Program-made: the position numbers and the translations under genes
Assembly: GCF_015767675.1 (NCBI RefSeq)
Contig: NZ_CP065217.1
Coordinates: 1,302,001-1,366,000 of the forward strand
DNA from: Vibrio navarrensis
GTDB lineage: Bacteria; Pseudomonadota; Gammaproteobacteria; Enterobacterales; Vibrionaceae
Direction: 5' to 3'
DNA length: 64,000 nt
Notes under the pieces: generated by a model
What the model was told of the DNA's origin: nothing
The model's database searches: none
The model's input: the letters and a program-made list of their open reading frames with translations, nothing else
In this document: piece after piece, positions 1 to 9,216 of the stretch
Layout: each line of letters begins with the position of its first letter
Position numbering within the stretch: position 1 is the first letter of the stretch

Positions 1-1484
1 TAATCCAGCAGCGCATCTAGCGCACGTACCACCAGATCAGACAGCTCTTCGAAATCATCCAGTGATTGAATCGCGCCGAGGTTAAATGCAGAGAGGGTAC
101 AAAGAGCGATCTCACCAGAGTCGTCTTCCACGTTGCTCAGCGGCTTGGTTGGCAGTGCGATTTCCAGACACAGGTTAGATTGGCGCACTGGCGCCACTTC
201 GGCATCAAATGGGCTGTGTGTATTACAGTGGTCAACGTTTTGAATGTAGATACGGCCAGTTGAGGCGCGCTCTTGCATCAGCAAAGAGAACATCTCAATC
301 GCTTTGACGGTGGTCTTCTTAATCGACGCATCGTTTTCGTATTTTACATACAAACGTTCGAATTCTGCCTGATCTTGGAAGAAAGCGTCGTAAAGCCCAG
401 GAACATCGGATGGTGAGAACAGCGTAATATTGCCGCCTTCGACCAGGCGTTGATACATGAGTTTGTTCAACTGCACGCCGTAGTCCATATGGCGAACGCG
501 GTTCTCTTCGACACCACGGTTGTTTTTCAGCACCAGCAGAGACTGCGCTTCACCATGCCAAAGCGGGTAGAATACCGTCGCCGCACCGCCGCGCACGCCA
601 CCTTGTGAACAACATTTTACCGCAGTCTGGAAGTACTTGTAGAACGGGATACAACCCGTATGGAATGCTTCACCGCCACGAATTTCAGAACCTAGCGCGC
701 GGATACGACCTGCGTTGATGCCAATGCCTGCACGTTGAGAAACGTAACGCACAATGGAGCTTGCGGTCGCGTTGATTGAGTCTAGGCTGTCACCACATTC
801 AATCAGTACACATGAGCTGAACTGACGAGTTGGGGTGCGCACGCCCGACATGATCGGCGTAGGCAGCGAAATCTTAAACGTCGACGTCGCATCGTAGAAA
901 CGTTTGATATAAGACAAACGGGTCTCGTGGGGGTATTTAGCGAACAAGCAGGCTGCGACCAAAATGTACAGGAACTGTGCACTTTCGTAGATCTGGCCTG
1001 TTACGCGGTTTTGTACGAAGTACTTACCTTCGAGCTGTTTTACCGCCGCGTAAGAGAAATCGAGATCACGTTTATGATCGATGTAGCTATCCAGCTCGGT
1101 GAGTTCTGCTTGGGTATAATCTTGCAGAATGTGCTTGTCATACTTACCCAGTTCAACCATGCGAGTTACGTGGTCAATCAGCGTTGGTGGCTCATACTGG
1201 CCATACGCTTTCTTACGCAGGTGGAACACCGCTAGGCGAGCCGCGAGGTATTGGTAGTCTGGCGTCTCTTCGGAGATCAGATCCGCAGCAGATTTGATAA
1301 TAGTTTCATGAATATCAGACGTGGTGATGCCGTCGTAAAACTGGATGTGCGCACGCAACTCGACTTGAGAGACAGAGACGTTTTGCAGGCCTTCTGCAGC
1401 CCAAGCAATCACGCGGTGGATCTTTTCCAGATCAATATTTTCTTTACGGCCATCACGCTTGGTGACGGTAAGTTGTTGGTTCAT
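1..1484 (-). CDS. nrdA: Ribonucleoside-diphosphate reductase alpha subunit, 5' part of gene
   Basis: Translated from the minus strand, the protein starts MNQQLTVTKRDGRKENIDLE and runs open to the window edge, so only the first about 494 residues are present. NrdA is the large class Ia subunit, reducing ribonucleoside diphosphates to deoxy forms with the radical partner NrdB. The N-terminal ATP-cone is visible (VTKRDGRKENIDLEKIHRV), followed by the catalytic barrel with FSSCVLIE, which holds the first redox cysteine, RAGIGINAGR, and NLCLEIALP with the CTLSAFNLGA segment of the active-site loop. The start at 1484 is preceded by a purine-rich GGGAAATAAAG. The upstream region carries candidate NrdR boxes and a DnaA box, listed separately. 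Identity is certain; the C-terminal redox cysteines lie outside the window. Confidence 0.97.
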   Translation of the reverse strand, partial: MNQQLTVTKRDGRKENIDLEKIHRVIAWAAEGLQNVSVSQVELRAHIQFYDGITTSDIHETIIKSAADLISEETPDYQYLAARLAVFHLRKKAYGQYEPPTLIDHVTRMVELGKYDKHILQDYTQAELTELDSYIDHKRDLDFSYAAVKQLEGKYFVQNRVTGQIYESAQFLYILVAACLFAKYPHETRLSYIKRFYDATSTFKISLPTPIMSGVRTPTRQFSSCVLIECGDSLDSINATASSIVRYVSQRAGIGINAGRIRALGSEIRGGEAFHTGCIPFYKYFQTAVKCCSQGGVRGGAATVFYPLWHGEAQSLLVLKNNRGVEENRVRHMDYGVQLNKLMYQRLVEGGNITLFSPSDVPGLYDAFFQDQAEFERLYVKYENDASIKKTTVKAIEMFSLLMQERASTGRIYIQNVDHCNTHSPFDAEVAPVRQSNLCLEIALPTKPLSNVEDDSGEIALCTLSAFNLGAIQSLDDFEELSDLVVRALDALLD

Positions 1485-1581
1485 TCTGCTTTATTTCCCT
1501 AAGAAAACTGATTAAAGCCGCATTTTTGAATCTTTATTCTGAAACGATTGTAAATATCGTTACGGCCTTGTGATCAAAGTC

Positions 1582-1618
1582 TATCTATACATTGTAGTAC
1601 AAACACAACATATAGGGG
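1582..1618 (-). promoter_or_regulatory. Candidate tandem NrdR boxes upstream of nrdA
   Basis: Two 16-base sites resemble the NrdR consensus acaCwAtATaTwgtgt: ACACAACATATAGGGG at 1603-1618 and TATCTATACATTGTAG at 1582-1597. Their centres are 21 bases apart, two helical turns, which is the kind of spacing expected of paired NrdR boxes. They lie about 100-135 bases upstream of the nrdA start. NrdR is the ATP/dATP-sensing repressor of ribonucleotide reductase genes. The nearer site to nrdA is the weaker match. Confidence 0.55.
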
Positions 1619-1687
1619 CACTACTGTTTGCGGGTAACAAGATAGTGCTATTGGCAGGTCATTTCAAGTTATAGCCTTGGGATGACT

Positions 1688-1696
1688 TGTGGATAA
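1688..1696 (-). promoter_or_regulatory. DnaA box upstream of nrdA
   Basis: TGTGGATAA is the exact complement of the strong DnaA box TTATCCACA. It lies about 200 bases upstream of nrdA. E. coli nrdAB is known to be controlled by DnaA, so a single consensus box in this promoter region is plausible, although one 9-mer can occur by chance. Confidence 0.5.
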
Positions 1697-1896
1697 GTGG
1701 CGAAATCGAAAAAAACAGTAAGTAAACACTTACCGATGACAAAAGAGCTCAATTGAGTAGAGAAAAATGACAATTTTGGATCGGTTTAATCTTAACCGTC
1801 AGCAAAAATATTTTTCTTGATCTTTCAGTCATTTTGTAAGCCAAAACTGGATTGTATAAATTGGAAGCAAAAGCACAAAAATAGCGCAAGGAGCAA

Positions 1897-1927
1897 CTAA
1901 AACAGGCAGTAGTTTTATGCTACTGCC
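1897..1927 (-). terminator. Rho-independent terminator of ubiG
   Basis: On the minus strand GGCAGTAG (1927-1920) pairs with CTACTGCC (1912-1905) around a 7-base loop and is followed by TGTTTTAG. It begins 25 bases past the ubiG stop codon. Confidence 0.8.
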
Positions 1928-1951
1928 GATGAAGTTAGAGCGATATCGAGA

Positions 1952-2659
1952 TCAGAATTTTTGCGTGTGGACAATGTAGTTGACGTCAACATTGCGTCCG
2001 AGCTTGTAGCGGTCGGTTAACGGGTTGTAGTGCAGACCTGTGATGCCTTGCTCACAGAGATCGGTTTGGTCAATCATCTTGATGAGCTCTGAAGGACGAA
2101 TGAATTTTTCGTGGTCATGTGTGCCCTCAGGGACGATCTTCAGCAGTTTTTCCGCACCGACAATCGCGAACAAATAAGATTTGAGATTGCGGTTGAGTGT
2201 CGAGAAGAACACGTGGCCACCGGGTTTAACCAATGCCGCGCAAGACTGAATCACCGACAAAGGGTCCGGCACGTGTTCTAGCATCTCCATGCAGGTCACC
2301 ACATCATATTCGCCGGCATGCTGCTCGGCGTGATCTTCAATGGTGCTTTGCAAGTAAGTCAGTTTCGTGCCCGTTTCCAAAGCGTGTAAACGGGCTACTT
2401 CTAGCGGCTCTTTGCCCATGTCTAAGCCAGTGACAATCGCACCTTCACGAGCCATGCTTTCTGCCAAAATGCCGCCGCCGCAGCCAACATCCAATACCTT
2501 CTTGGCAAACAAACCTTGCGCCTTTTCGAGCACGTAGTCGAGACGCAGAGGATTGATCTGGTGGAGCGGTTTAAACTCGCCCTCTAAGTCCCACCAACGG
2601 GAAGCCATCTCTTCAAACTTTCTGATTTCATTTGGGTCAACGTTTTGTGTTTTACTCAT
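1952..2659 (-). CDS. ubiG: Ubiquinone biosynthesis O-methyltransferase UbiG
   Basis: A 235-residue SAM-dependent methyltransferase that carries out both O-methylation steps of ubiquinone synthesis, at the inner face of the cytoplasmic membrane. SAM motif I is [16 protein letters not shown], followed by VTGLDMG and the motif-II/III region [14 protein letters not shown]. The frame is open for 24 further codons upstream, but [12 protein letters not shown] matches the usual UbiG N-terminus and length (about 240 residues), so I place the start at 2659. It is a single-gene unit, divergent from gyrA with 288 bases between them, and ends at its own terminator. Confidence 0.95.
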   Translation of the reverse strand: MSKTQNVDPNEIRKFEEMASRWWDLEGEFKPLHQINPLRLDYVLEKAQGLFAKKVLDVGCGGGILAESMAREGAIVTGLDMGKEPLEVARLHALETGTKLTYLQSTIEDHAEQHAGEYDVVTCMEMLEHVPDPLSVIQSCAALVKPGGHVFFSTLNRNLKSYLFAIVGAEKLLKIVPEGTHDHEKFIRPSELIKMIDQTDLCEQGITGLHYNPLTDRYKLGRNVDVNYIVHTQKF

Positions 2660-2947
2660 ATGCTTCGTCCGCGCTGTGTCTGCATCCGTGAAAAGATGGC
2701 GCATTATAACGCCATCGTTCTTTTCCTCCATAGGGAAAGGCGTTTTTGGTAGAACCTGGCTAAATAATCACCTGTTATCAGCGTGATAGAAAAAGAATGT
2801 GCAATTTCTCAGCAATTGATTCACAACCAACCTCACAACCTGATAAAAGGAAAGGGAAAGTGATGCCGCAAAGGGGAATTGTGTGTTATATTTTTGCACC
2901 TTAAACGTATTGTACATACGATCAGAAAATAGAGGGATAATGGCTCT

Positions 2948-5626
2948 ATGAGCGATCTAGCTAAAGAGATCACGCCCGTAAACATTGAAGATGAGCTGAG
3001 AGGTTCATACCTAGACTACGCGATGTCCGTTATCGTGGGTCGTGCTCTTCCAGATGTGCGTGATGGCCTAAAACCAGTACACCGCCGCGTATTGTTCGCG
3101 ATGAGTGTGCTAGGCAATGACTGGAATAAACCATATAAAAAATCTGCCCGTGTAGTCGGCGACGTAATCGGTAAATATCACCCACATGGTGACAGTGCGG
3201 TATACGATACAATTGTTCGTATGGCACAGCCGTTTTCGCTTCGTTATATGCTGGTCGATGGCCAAGGTAACTTTGGTTCGATCGATGGTGACTCCGCGGC
3301 AGCAATGCGTTATACCGAAGTTCGTATGGCGAAAATCGCTCATGAACTTCTAGCAGACCTAGATAAAGAAACCGTGGATTATGTGGCCAACTACGATGGC
3401 ACAGAACAGATCCCAGCGGTGCTTCCAACCAAAATTCCAAACCTGCTGGTCAACGGTTCGTCCGGTATCGCAGTAGGTATGGCGACCAACATTCCTCCGC
3501 ACAACTTGACGGAAGTTATTGATGGCTGCCTTGCATACATCAATAACGAAGCCATCACCATTGATGAGCTGATGGATTACATTCCAGGTCCAGATTTCCC
3601 TACGGCTGCGCTGATTAGTGGACGTAAAGGCATTATTGACGCGTACAAAACGGGACGCGGAAAAATCTACATGCGTTCGAAAGCGGATATCGAAGTCGAG
3701 AAAAATGGTAAAGAAACCATCATCGTGACTGAGATCCCATATCAAGTGAACAAAGCTCGTTTGATCGAAAAGATCGCTGAGCTAGTGAAAGAGAAAAAAG
3801 TCGAAGGCATCAGTGCTCTGCGCGATGAGTCTGATAAAGACGGCATGCGTATTGTTATCGAATGTAAACGTGATGCGGTTGGCGAAGTGGTTCTCAACAA
3901 CCTTTACGCTCAAACACAGTTACAAACGACATTCGGCATCAACATGGTTGCGCTGGATAATGGTCAACCTAAGCTATTCAACTTGAAAGAAATGTTGAAA
4001 TGCTTTGTTGATCACCGCCGCGAAGTGGTGACGCGTCGTACTATTTTTGAACTGCGTAAAGCACGTGAACGTGCGCACATCCTCGAAGGTTTGGCGCTGG
4101 CTTTGGCCAACATTGATGAAATCATTAACTTGATCCGTCAAGCGCCAACGCCAGCAGAAGCAAAAGAAGGCTTGATTGCTCGTGGTTGGGATCTTGGCAA
4201 CGTAGCGTCAATGCTTGAACGTGCTGGCACCGATGCCGCTCGTCCTGAATGGCTTGAACCAGAATACGGTATCCGTGATGGCAAATATTTCTTAACTGAG
4301 CAACAAGCCCAAGCAATTCTTGAGCTTCGTCTGCACAGATTGACAGGTTTAGAGCACGAAAAAATTCTTGATGAGTACAAAGCTCTTCTGGAAGAAATCG
4401 CTGAACTGATGCATATCCTTGCCAGCACTGAACGTTTGATGGAAGTGATCCGCGAAGAGCTTGAAACCGTTCGTGATGCTTTTGGTGACGCACGACGCAC
4501 TGAAATTACCGCGGCAACTCACGATATCGACATGGAAGAGCTGATTGCTCGTGAAGATGTGGTTGTGACTTTGTCGCACGAAGGCTATGTGAAGTATCAG
4601 CTACTGAGCGACTACGAAGCACAGCGTCGTGGTGGTAAAGGTAAGAGCGCAACGAAGATGAAGGATGAAGACTATATCGAGCGTCTTCTGGTTGCGAATA
4701 CGCATGACAACATCCTATGCTTCTCCACTCGTGGTAAAACTTATCGCTTGAAAGTGTATCAATTGCCTCTTGCAAGCCGTACGGCTCGTGGTAAGCCAAT
4801 TGTTAACTTGTTGCCGCTGGAAGAAAATGAACGTATTACCGCAATTCTGCCGGTCACTGAGTTCAGCGCAGACAAATACATCTTCATGGCGACTGGAGAC
4901 GGCACGGTTAAGAAGACCTCGCTTGATCAGTTCTCTAATGTTCGTGCAAACGGTCTTATCGCACTTAACCTACGTGATGATGATTCACTGATTGGCGTGG
5001 ATATCACTGACGGCGAAAGCGAAATTATGCTGTTCTCTAAATTCGGCAAAGTGGTTCGCTTTAAAGAATCAGAAGAAACCGCGGTTGTGGATGAAAACGG
5101 TCAACCTGTGCTGGATGAACATGGTCAACCAGAGATCAAGTTCAAAGGCGTAAGACCAATGGGCCGTACTGCCGCGGGTGTACGAGGTATGAAACTGGCC
5201 GATGGCGACCAAGTGGTATCACTCATCGTACCTAAAACGGAAGGTGACGTGCTAACCGTCACTGAAAATGGTTACGGTAAGCGTACCAGCCTGTCTGAAT
5301 ACCCAACCAAGGGGCGTGGTACTCAGGGCGTGGTTTCGATCAAAGTCTCTGAGCGCAATGGTAGCGTTGTCGGTGCGGTTCAAGTTGACGAAGGCGACGA
5401 GTTCATGATGATCACAGATGCTGGTACATTAGTGCGTACTCGCGTTGCAGAAGTGAGCCAAGTTGGCCGTAATACGCAAGGCGTGACATTAATCCGTACC
5501 GCAGAAGATGAGTTGGTGGTTGGTCTACAGCGTATTGAAGAAGTCGAAGAGGTGGAATTGCTAGAAGGCGATGAAGCGCAAGAGACCGATGTCGTTGTCG
5601 ATGAGGCTCAAGACGAGCAGGAATAG
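2948..5626 (+). CDS. gyrA: DNA gyrase subunit A
   Basis: An 892-residue GyrA, the DNA-cleaving subunit of the A2B2 gyrase that introduces negative supercoils. The catalytic tyrosine is Y122 in AAAMRYTEV. The quinolone-resistance region around [15 protein letters not shown] has serine at position 83 and aspartate at 87, the susceptible state. The GyrA box QRRGGKG, which wraps DNA in the C-terminal beta-pinwheel, is present. The C-terminus is a long acidic tail rich in E and D, longer than that of E. coli GyrA. The start at 2948 has no strong Shine-Dalgarno sequence (AGAGGGATAATGGCTCT upstream) but matches the family N-terminus. A terminator follows. Confidence 0.98.
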   Translation: MSDLAKEITPVNIEDELRGSYLDYAMSVIVGRALPDVRDGLKPVHRRVLFAMSVLGNDWNKPYKKSARVVGDVIGKYHPHGDSAVYDTIVRMAQPFSLRYMLVDGQGNFGSIDGDSAAAMRYTEVRMAKIAHELLADLDKETVDYVANYDGTEQIPAVLPTKIPNLLVNGSSGIAVGMATNIPPHNLTEVIDGCLAYINNEAITIDELMDYIPGPDFPTAALISGRKGIIDAYKTGRGKIYMRSKADIEVEKNGKETIIVTEIPYQVNKARLIEKIAELVKEKKVEGISALRDESDKDGMRIVIECKRDAVGEVVLNNLYAQTQLQTTFGINMVALDNGQPKLFNLKEMLKCFVDHRREVVTRRTIFELRKARERAHILEGLALALANIDEIINLIRQAPTPAEAKEGLIARGWDLGNVASMLERAGTDAARPEWLEPEYGIRDGKYFLTEQQAQAILELRLHRLTGLEHEKILDEYKALLEEIAELMHILASTERLMEVIREELETVRDAFGDARRTEITAATHDIDMEELIAREDVVVTLSHEGYVKYQLLSDYEAQRRGGKGKSATKMKDEDYIERLLVANTHDNILCFSTRGKTYRLKVYQLPLASRTARGKPIVNLLPLEENERITAILPVTEFSADKYIFMATGDGTVKKTSLDQFSNVRANGLIALNLRDDDSLIGVDITDGESEIMLFSKFGKVVRFKESEETAVVDENGQPVLDEHGQPEIKFKGVRPMGRTAAGVRGMKLADGDQVVSLIVPKTEGDVLTVTENGYGKRTSLSEYPTKGRGTQGVVSIKVSERNGSVVGAVQVDEGDEFMMITDAGTLVRTRVAEVSQVGRNTQGVTLIRTAEDELVVGLQRIEEVEEVELLEGDEAQETDVVVDEAQDEQE

Positions 5627-5665
5627 CATGCTTTCTTCTTGAAAAAGCAAGCGTATGTTGATAAG

Positions 5666-5694
5666 AGCCGGGTAGTTTTCTATCCGGCTTTTTA
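5666..5694 (+). terminator. Rho-independent terminator of gyrA
   Basis: AGCCGGGTAG and CTATCCGGCT form a 10-bp stem (one G-T pair) around TTTT and are followed by TTTTTAATTT. It begins 40 bases past the gyrA stop. Confidence 0.9.
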
Positions 5695-5905
5695 ATTTCT
5701 GCTCCTATTTTCCAGCGAAAAGTAAACTGCCTGGCAAAATATAGTTATGCAATTAGATGCTATAACTCGATTTTGGAACCGAACCCAGCAATTACCACAT
5801 TTCTTGAGCTTAAAACCGCTCGTTCGCCTGCCTATCTGGTAACCTGCGCACTTATAGGAAAAAGCAGTAAGAGAAAGTGACTGCTTTTGCGTAGGAGACA
5901 TACAC

Positions 5906-6151
5906 ATGGAATTGCAAGCTGCTTCCTCACTATCAACCTATCTGGCAGCGATGATGGCACTGCTGATTGGTTATCCTTTTGGTTTGGTCGGGGTCAAACT
6001 AGCAAACAGTGGCTGTCGTTTAGCTAAACAGAAGTGGGTTAATCGCTTTAATTACTTTTTTGCTCTGATTTTGTTGATCTTTATGATCGCGCATATTCAT
6101 AGCGATACTTTTTTAGCCATTGAGCTTTTGCAATTGTTTAAACCAGAGTAA
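5906..6151 (+). CDS. Small membrane protein of unknown function
   Basis: An 81-residue protein with an excellent start context (GTAGGAGACATACACATG). Two hydrophobic segments are visible, about residues 10-31 (TYLAAMMALLIGYPFGLVGV) and 49-65 (FNYFFALILLIFMIAHI), separated by a basic loop with KQKWVNR, consistent with a two-span inner-membrane protein. I do not recognise a family. It stands alone between the gyrA terminator and the GATC-rich gap, so its context suggests no function. Confidence 0.7.
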   Translation: MELQAASSLSTYLAAMMALLIGYPFGLVGVKLANSGCRLAKQKWVNRFNYFFALILLIFMIAHIHSDTFLAIELLQLFKPE

Positions 6152-6674
6152 GCCAAAAACGCTATTTTATTGGATCGAGAAAGATCTTATTTGATGATCC
6201 AATCCGATTTTCTGCGCTAAATAAGAAATACAATAAGGAAATAACGAGAAAAGATCTTTCTATTCGATAGAAATGATCGATTCTTCGCGCCTTCTTGATC
6301 ATAAAATTGGACTTAGGAAAATAGAGTGATTGATCTTTCTTCGTCCAGTAAGGGGAGAAACAGGCAGCGCAAATAGAGCACTAGGCTTGCCTTTATTTGC
6401 TTGAATTAAATGACTTTTTCTCAATAGAATTGCTTTAGTAAAGTGCAGAGAAGCAACTCAAATGCCACTTGTGGCAATGAAATTTCTTTTGTCTGTGGAA
6501 ATTATCTGAGAGTTGGATGCGATCTTTTCTTCAGTAAAAGATCAAAAATATCGCAAGCTAGATAGGGATCATATGAGGGGAAAATAAGATCAAGATCCAA
6601 GTTGAAAAATAATGTGATGACTATTCCATTGTCGATAATTAATTGTACAATTATCACGCAAGCTGTTATTATTT
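6152..6674. other. AT-rich gap with a dense GATC cluster
   Basis: No convincing gene lies here. The gap is AT-rich and carries 12 GATC sites between 6173 and 6597, against one or two expected by chance; they fall in two groups (6173-6335 and about 6522-6597). At the right end, 6634-6655 is an inverted repeat (GATAATT...AATTATC) whose core AATTGTACAATT at 6641-6652 is a perfect palindrome, just upstream of the next small gene. A regulatory RNA or a protein-binding region cannot be excluded. Confidence 0.6.
6641..6652. promoter_or_regulatory. 12-bp perfect palindrome, possible operator
   Basis: AATTGTACAATT is fully self-complementary and sits inside a wider inverted repeat at 6634-6655, about 80 bases before the likely start of the next small gene. 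It is AT-rich, so chance is not excluded. I do not recognise the cognate regulator. Confidence 0.35.
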
Positions 6675-6731
6675 TTGAGAATTAACGATTTTATTTCTGG
6701 TAATAATACGTGTGCTGATAGGGTAATCGCA

Positions 6732-6908
6732 GTGGATGCAGTCAAAACTCAACTAAAAAAAGATTTCTATTCACAGATTTATTCTCTACAGTCTAGTGCT
6801 GTCTCTCAGTCGACTTCAACGTTAGCAGTATTAACGGAAGAAGAGCTCAGCGAGCTGGAAGCCGCTTGGATAGAGTTGGTGGTCTGGAAGAAAAACCAAA
6901 CGCACTAA
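6732..6908 (+). CDS. Small hypothetical protein
   Basis: A short frame ending at 6908. I prefer the GTG at 6732, which has GATAGGG eight bases upstream and gives a 58-residue protein beginning MDAVKTQLKKDFYS; a TTG at 6675 would give 77 residues. The product is hydrophilic, with a Ser/Thr-rich middle (SSAVSQSTSTLAV) and an acidic helix (TEEELSELEAAWIELVVW). I recognise no family. A clear terminator 46 bases downstream supports transcription. The upstream region is the GATC cluster and palindrome. Confidence 0.5.
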   Translation: MDAVKTQLKKDFYSQIYSLQSSAVSQSTSTLAVLTEEELSELEAAWIELVVWKKNQTH

Positions 6909-6935
6909 TTGATTAAAAGATTAATTGATTAAAAG
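6906..6935 (+). repeat. Two 14-bp direct repeats
   Basis: TAATTGATTAAAAG occurs at 6906-6919 and again at 6922-6935, a 16-base period. The first copy contains the stop codon of the small gene. With only two copies it is most simply a local duplication. Confidence 0.7.
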
Positions 6936-6953
6936 AAAGTAAGACATCAGATG

Positions 6954-6983
6954 AACCTCAAACCTTTGTTTGGGGTTTTTTTA
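6954..6983 (+). terminator. Rho-independent terminator
   Basis: AACCTCAAAC and GTTTGGGGTT pair (one T-G pair) around CTTT and run into a T tract. It ends the small gene at 6732. Confidence 0.85.
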
Positions 6984-7101
6984 CGCCTAAGGGTTGCCAC
7001 GAGGTTGAATTGTTATAATATAACAAAAAATTCATTTGTGATCCGTATGTTGAATTTCTCAGTATCAGACCTCATATTTGGCCTATAAGTGAGAGCAGAT
7101 C

Positions 7102-7752
7102 ATGTATGCAATATCAGATAGACAAAAATTAACAAATCAAGTGAGTGTAGGTATGGCGGAAGTTCGAGCCAGGGTCGATTTTAAAGTCGGCGCAAAAAGT
7201 GATATTGATGCGGAGATTTTATCGTTTCGCGGTCTTAACTCCGACAAAGAACATGTCGCGGTGATTTTTAAGTCAGCCGACAAGACTCAGTCGGTGCCAT
7301 TGGTGAGAATGCACTCTGAGTGTCTGACGGGCGATGTATTCCACTCCTCGCGCTGTGATTGTGGTGAACAACTCGAAGAAACGATTACTCGCATGGGGCA
7401 ATCTGGCGGGATTATCCTCTACTTGCGCCAAGAAGGACGCGGTATTGGTTTGTACAATAAAATTGATGCTTATTTGCTTCAAAGCCAAGGGATGAATACC
7501 TACGAAGCCAATAATCATTTAGGCTTTGGTGATGACTTGCGTGACTTCACTGAGGCGGCGCAAATGCTTGAGGCGCTTGGGGTGCAACAGATACGCTTAG
7601 TGACAAATAACCCGAAGAAAATCCGTGAATTGAAAGAATATGGCATTGAGATTGTTGAAGTGGTCAACACCTCTGCCCATATTAAAGATGGCAACGAAAA
7701 CTACTTACGTGCCAAAGTATCGCATGGCAAACACAACCTTAAAGTTGATTGA
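7102..7752 (+). CDS. ribA: GTP cyclohydrolase II
   Basis: A 216-residue enzyme converting GTP to 2,5-diamino-6-ribosylamino-pyrimidinone phosphate, formate and pyrophosphate, the first step of riboflavin synthesis. The zinc-binding cysteines are C74, C85 and C87 in [17 protein letters not shown]; the catalytic loop RQEGRGIGL is at 109-117, and TNNPKK follows. It is about 20 residues longer at the N-terminus than E. coli RibA and diverges there. Other riboflavin genes are not nearby and I see no FMN riboswitch, so it may be an extra copy rather than the main pathway enzyme. The start has GAGAGCAGATC upstream. Confidence 0.9.
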   Translation: MYAISDRQKLTNQVSVGMAEVRARVDFKVGAKSDIDAEILSFRGLNSDKEHVAVIFKSADKTQSVPLVRMHSECLTGDVFHSSRCDCGEQLEETITRMGQSGGIILYLRQEGRGIGLYNKIDAYLLQSQGMNTYEANNHLGFGDDLRDFTEAAQMLEALGVQQIRLVTNNPKKIRELKEYGIEIVEVVNTSAHIKDGNENYLRAKVSHGKHNLKVD

Positions 7753-7791
7753 GCCAAGAGTCGGTCATTGATTGATATCCAACTTTCTAAC

Positions 7792-7821
7792 AAAAGCCTC
7801 ACTGAATTGGGGCTTTTTTCG
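7792..7821 (+). terminator. Rho-independent terminator of ribA
   Basis: AAAAGCCTC pairs with GGGGCTTTT (one T-G pair) around an 8-base loop and is followed by TTC and TTT. It begins 40 bases past the ribA stop. Confidence 0.85.
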
Positions 7822-7870
7822 TTTCTGGCTTGCAAAAAAAATGTAAATTTGTATGATCAGCAACAAAAGT

Positions 7871-7889
7871 GCAAATGAGAATAGTTAGC
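7871..7889 (+). promoter_or_regulatory. Candidate Fur box before the imelysin operon
   Basis: GCAAATGAGAATAGTTAGC matches 13 of 19 positions of the classical Fur box GATAATGATAATCATTATC. It lies 43-61 bases upstream of the preferred irpA start, where a repressor site would be expected. Iron regulation of this imelysin locus in vibrios agrees with the old name iron-regulated protein A. Confidence 0.65.
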
Positions 7890-7931
7890 ACTACCAATAA
7901 TATTAACAAATGCTCAACAAGGATGCTTTCA

Positions 7932-9194
7932 ATGAATGCCAAGAATTTCTTGCTCCACTCTATTACCGCGTCAATCTTGCTTACCAGTGGCAGTGCGCTG
8001 GCGGCAAATGTCACTCAACAACAAGTCGTTGAACACTATGCAGACATTGCGCACGCGGTTTTTGCCGATTCACTGACCACGGCACAACTACTTGAAAGAA
8101 AAGTAGAACAGTTCCTTTCTGCGCCGTCAGAAGCAAAACTCAACGAGGTAAAACAAGCTTGGTTTGCCGCGCGTGTTCCTTACCAGCAGTCAGAGGTATT
8201 TCGTTTTGGTAATGCAGTAGTGGATGACTGGGAAGGCCAGCTAAACGCTTGGCCACTTGACGAAGGTTTGATTGACTACGTAGCAGCGGATTACCAACAT
8301 GAACTGGGTAATGAAGGTGCCAAAGCCAATATCGTAGCCAATACCACGCTGAAAATTGGCAACAGTACCTTGGATGCATCGAATATCACCCCAGAGTTGA
8401 TTGCAGATTTAAACGAAGTCGGTGGCTCTGAAGCAAACGTTGCGTCAGGTTACCACGCGATTGAATTCTTGCTTTGGGGACAAGATCTCAACGGCACTAA
8501 CGCTGGAGCCGGTCAACGTGCGTACACAGACTTTGTTGTGGGTGAGGCATGCACTAACGGCCACTGTGACCGTCGTGGTGCTTACTTAAAAGCCGCAGCA
8601 CAGCTTCTCGTGCAAGATCTTGAGTGGATGGAAAAGCAGTGGTCTGCCGAAGGCAAAGGAAACTATCGCCAAGAGTTGCTTACAGATTCGAGCGACAATG
8701 GCCTACGTAAGATGCTGTTTGGTATGGGGTCCCTTTCTCTTGGTGAGCTAGCGGGCGAGCGTATGAAGGTGGCACTGGAAGCCAATTCTACCGAAGATGA
8801 GCACGACTGCTTCTCAGACAACACGCACAACTCGCATTACTACAATGAACAAGGTATCTACAACGTTTATACCGGGCTGTACAAACGCGCTGATGGTACG
8901 CTGCTCTCAGGTCCAAGCTTGCATGATCTGGTGAAGCAAAAAGATCCTCAAGCGGCAAAAGAGATCCAAAAGCAGTTTGATGTCACTCGTGCACAAGTCG
9001 GCAAGTTAGTGACTTCAGCAGAGAAAAATAATCAGCATTTTGATCAACTGATTGCGGCTGGTAACACGCAGGGCCATGCGTTAGTCAACGAAACCATCAT
9101 GTCACTCGTGGCGCAAACCTCAGCCATTGAACGTGCGGCAGGCATTGTGGGTATTGACAGCCTCAACCCAGACACCGCTGATCACGAATTCTAA
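7932..9194 (+). CDS. irpA: Imelysin family protein IrpA (periplasmic, iron-regulated)
   Basis: A 420-residue exported protein of the imelysin/ICMP family (peptidase M75 fold, thought to work in iron uptake rather than proteolysis). I choose the ATG at 7932 because AAGGA lies eight bases upstream and it begins a clean signal peptide (MNAKNFLLHSITASILLTSG, cleavage near ALA-AN); an upstream in-frame start at 7869 would precede the Fur box. The family GxHxxE motif is G173-Y-H175-A-I-E178 in SGYHAIEFLLWG. It heads a four-gene iron locus, with only a weak hairpin separating it from the second gene. Confidence 0.92.
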   Translation: MNAKNFLLHSITASILLTSGSALAANVTQQQVVEHYADIAHAVFADSLTTAQLLERKVEQFLSAPSEAKLNEVKQAWFAARVPYQQSEVFRFGNAVVDDWEGQLNAWPLDEGLIDYVAADYQHELGNEGAKANIVANTTLKIGNSTLDASNITPELIADLNEVGGSEANVASGYHAIEFLLWGQDLNGTNAGAGQRAYTDFVVGEACTNGHCDRRGAYLKAAAQLLVQDLEWMEKQWSAEGKGNYRQELLTDSSDNGLRKMLFGMGSLSLGELAGERMKVALEANSTEDEHDCFSDNTHNSHYYNEQGIYNVYTGLYKRADGTLLSGPSLHDLVKQKDPQAAKEIQKQFDVTRAQVGKLVTSAEKNNQHFDQLIAAGNTQGHALVNETIMSLVAQTSAIERAAGIVGIDSLNPDTADHEF

Positions 9195-9216
9195 TCAACA
9201 CAGCATTATGTTTTTC

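Larger units (their letters stand above)
1485..1951. other. nrdA promoter region and ubiG 3' flank
   Basis: This 467-base gap lies between nrdA and ubiG, both on the minus strand. It holds the nrdA control region (candidate NrdR boxes at 1582-1618 and a DnaA box at 1688-1696) and the ubiG terminator at 1897-1927. I see no open reading frame with a ribosome binding site. Confidence 0.7.

Noticed and set aside
4125..4500. Two minus-strand frames of about 120 codons
   Set aside because: Both are antisense to the coiled-coil part of gyrA.
6173..6597. The GATC cluster as the crtS replication checkpoint site
   Set aside because: As I recall, crtS lies elsewhere on vibrio chromosome 1 and is a single site rather than a spread of GATC; no crtS-like core could be identified here.
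6906..6935. Two direct repeats as a possible CRISPR start
   Set aside because: There are only two 14-base copies with a two-base gap, no spacers and no cas genes.
7020..7101. An FMN riboswitch before the GTP cyclohydrolase gene
   Set aside because: The leader is too short and AT-rich and lacks the conserved multi-stem elements.
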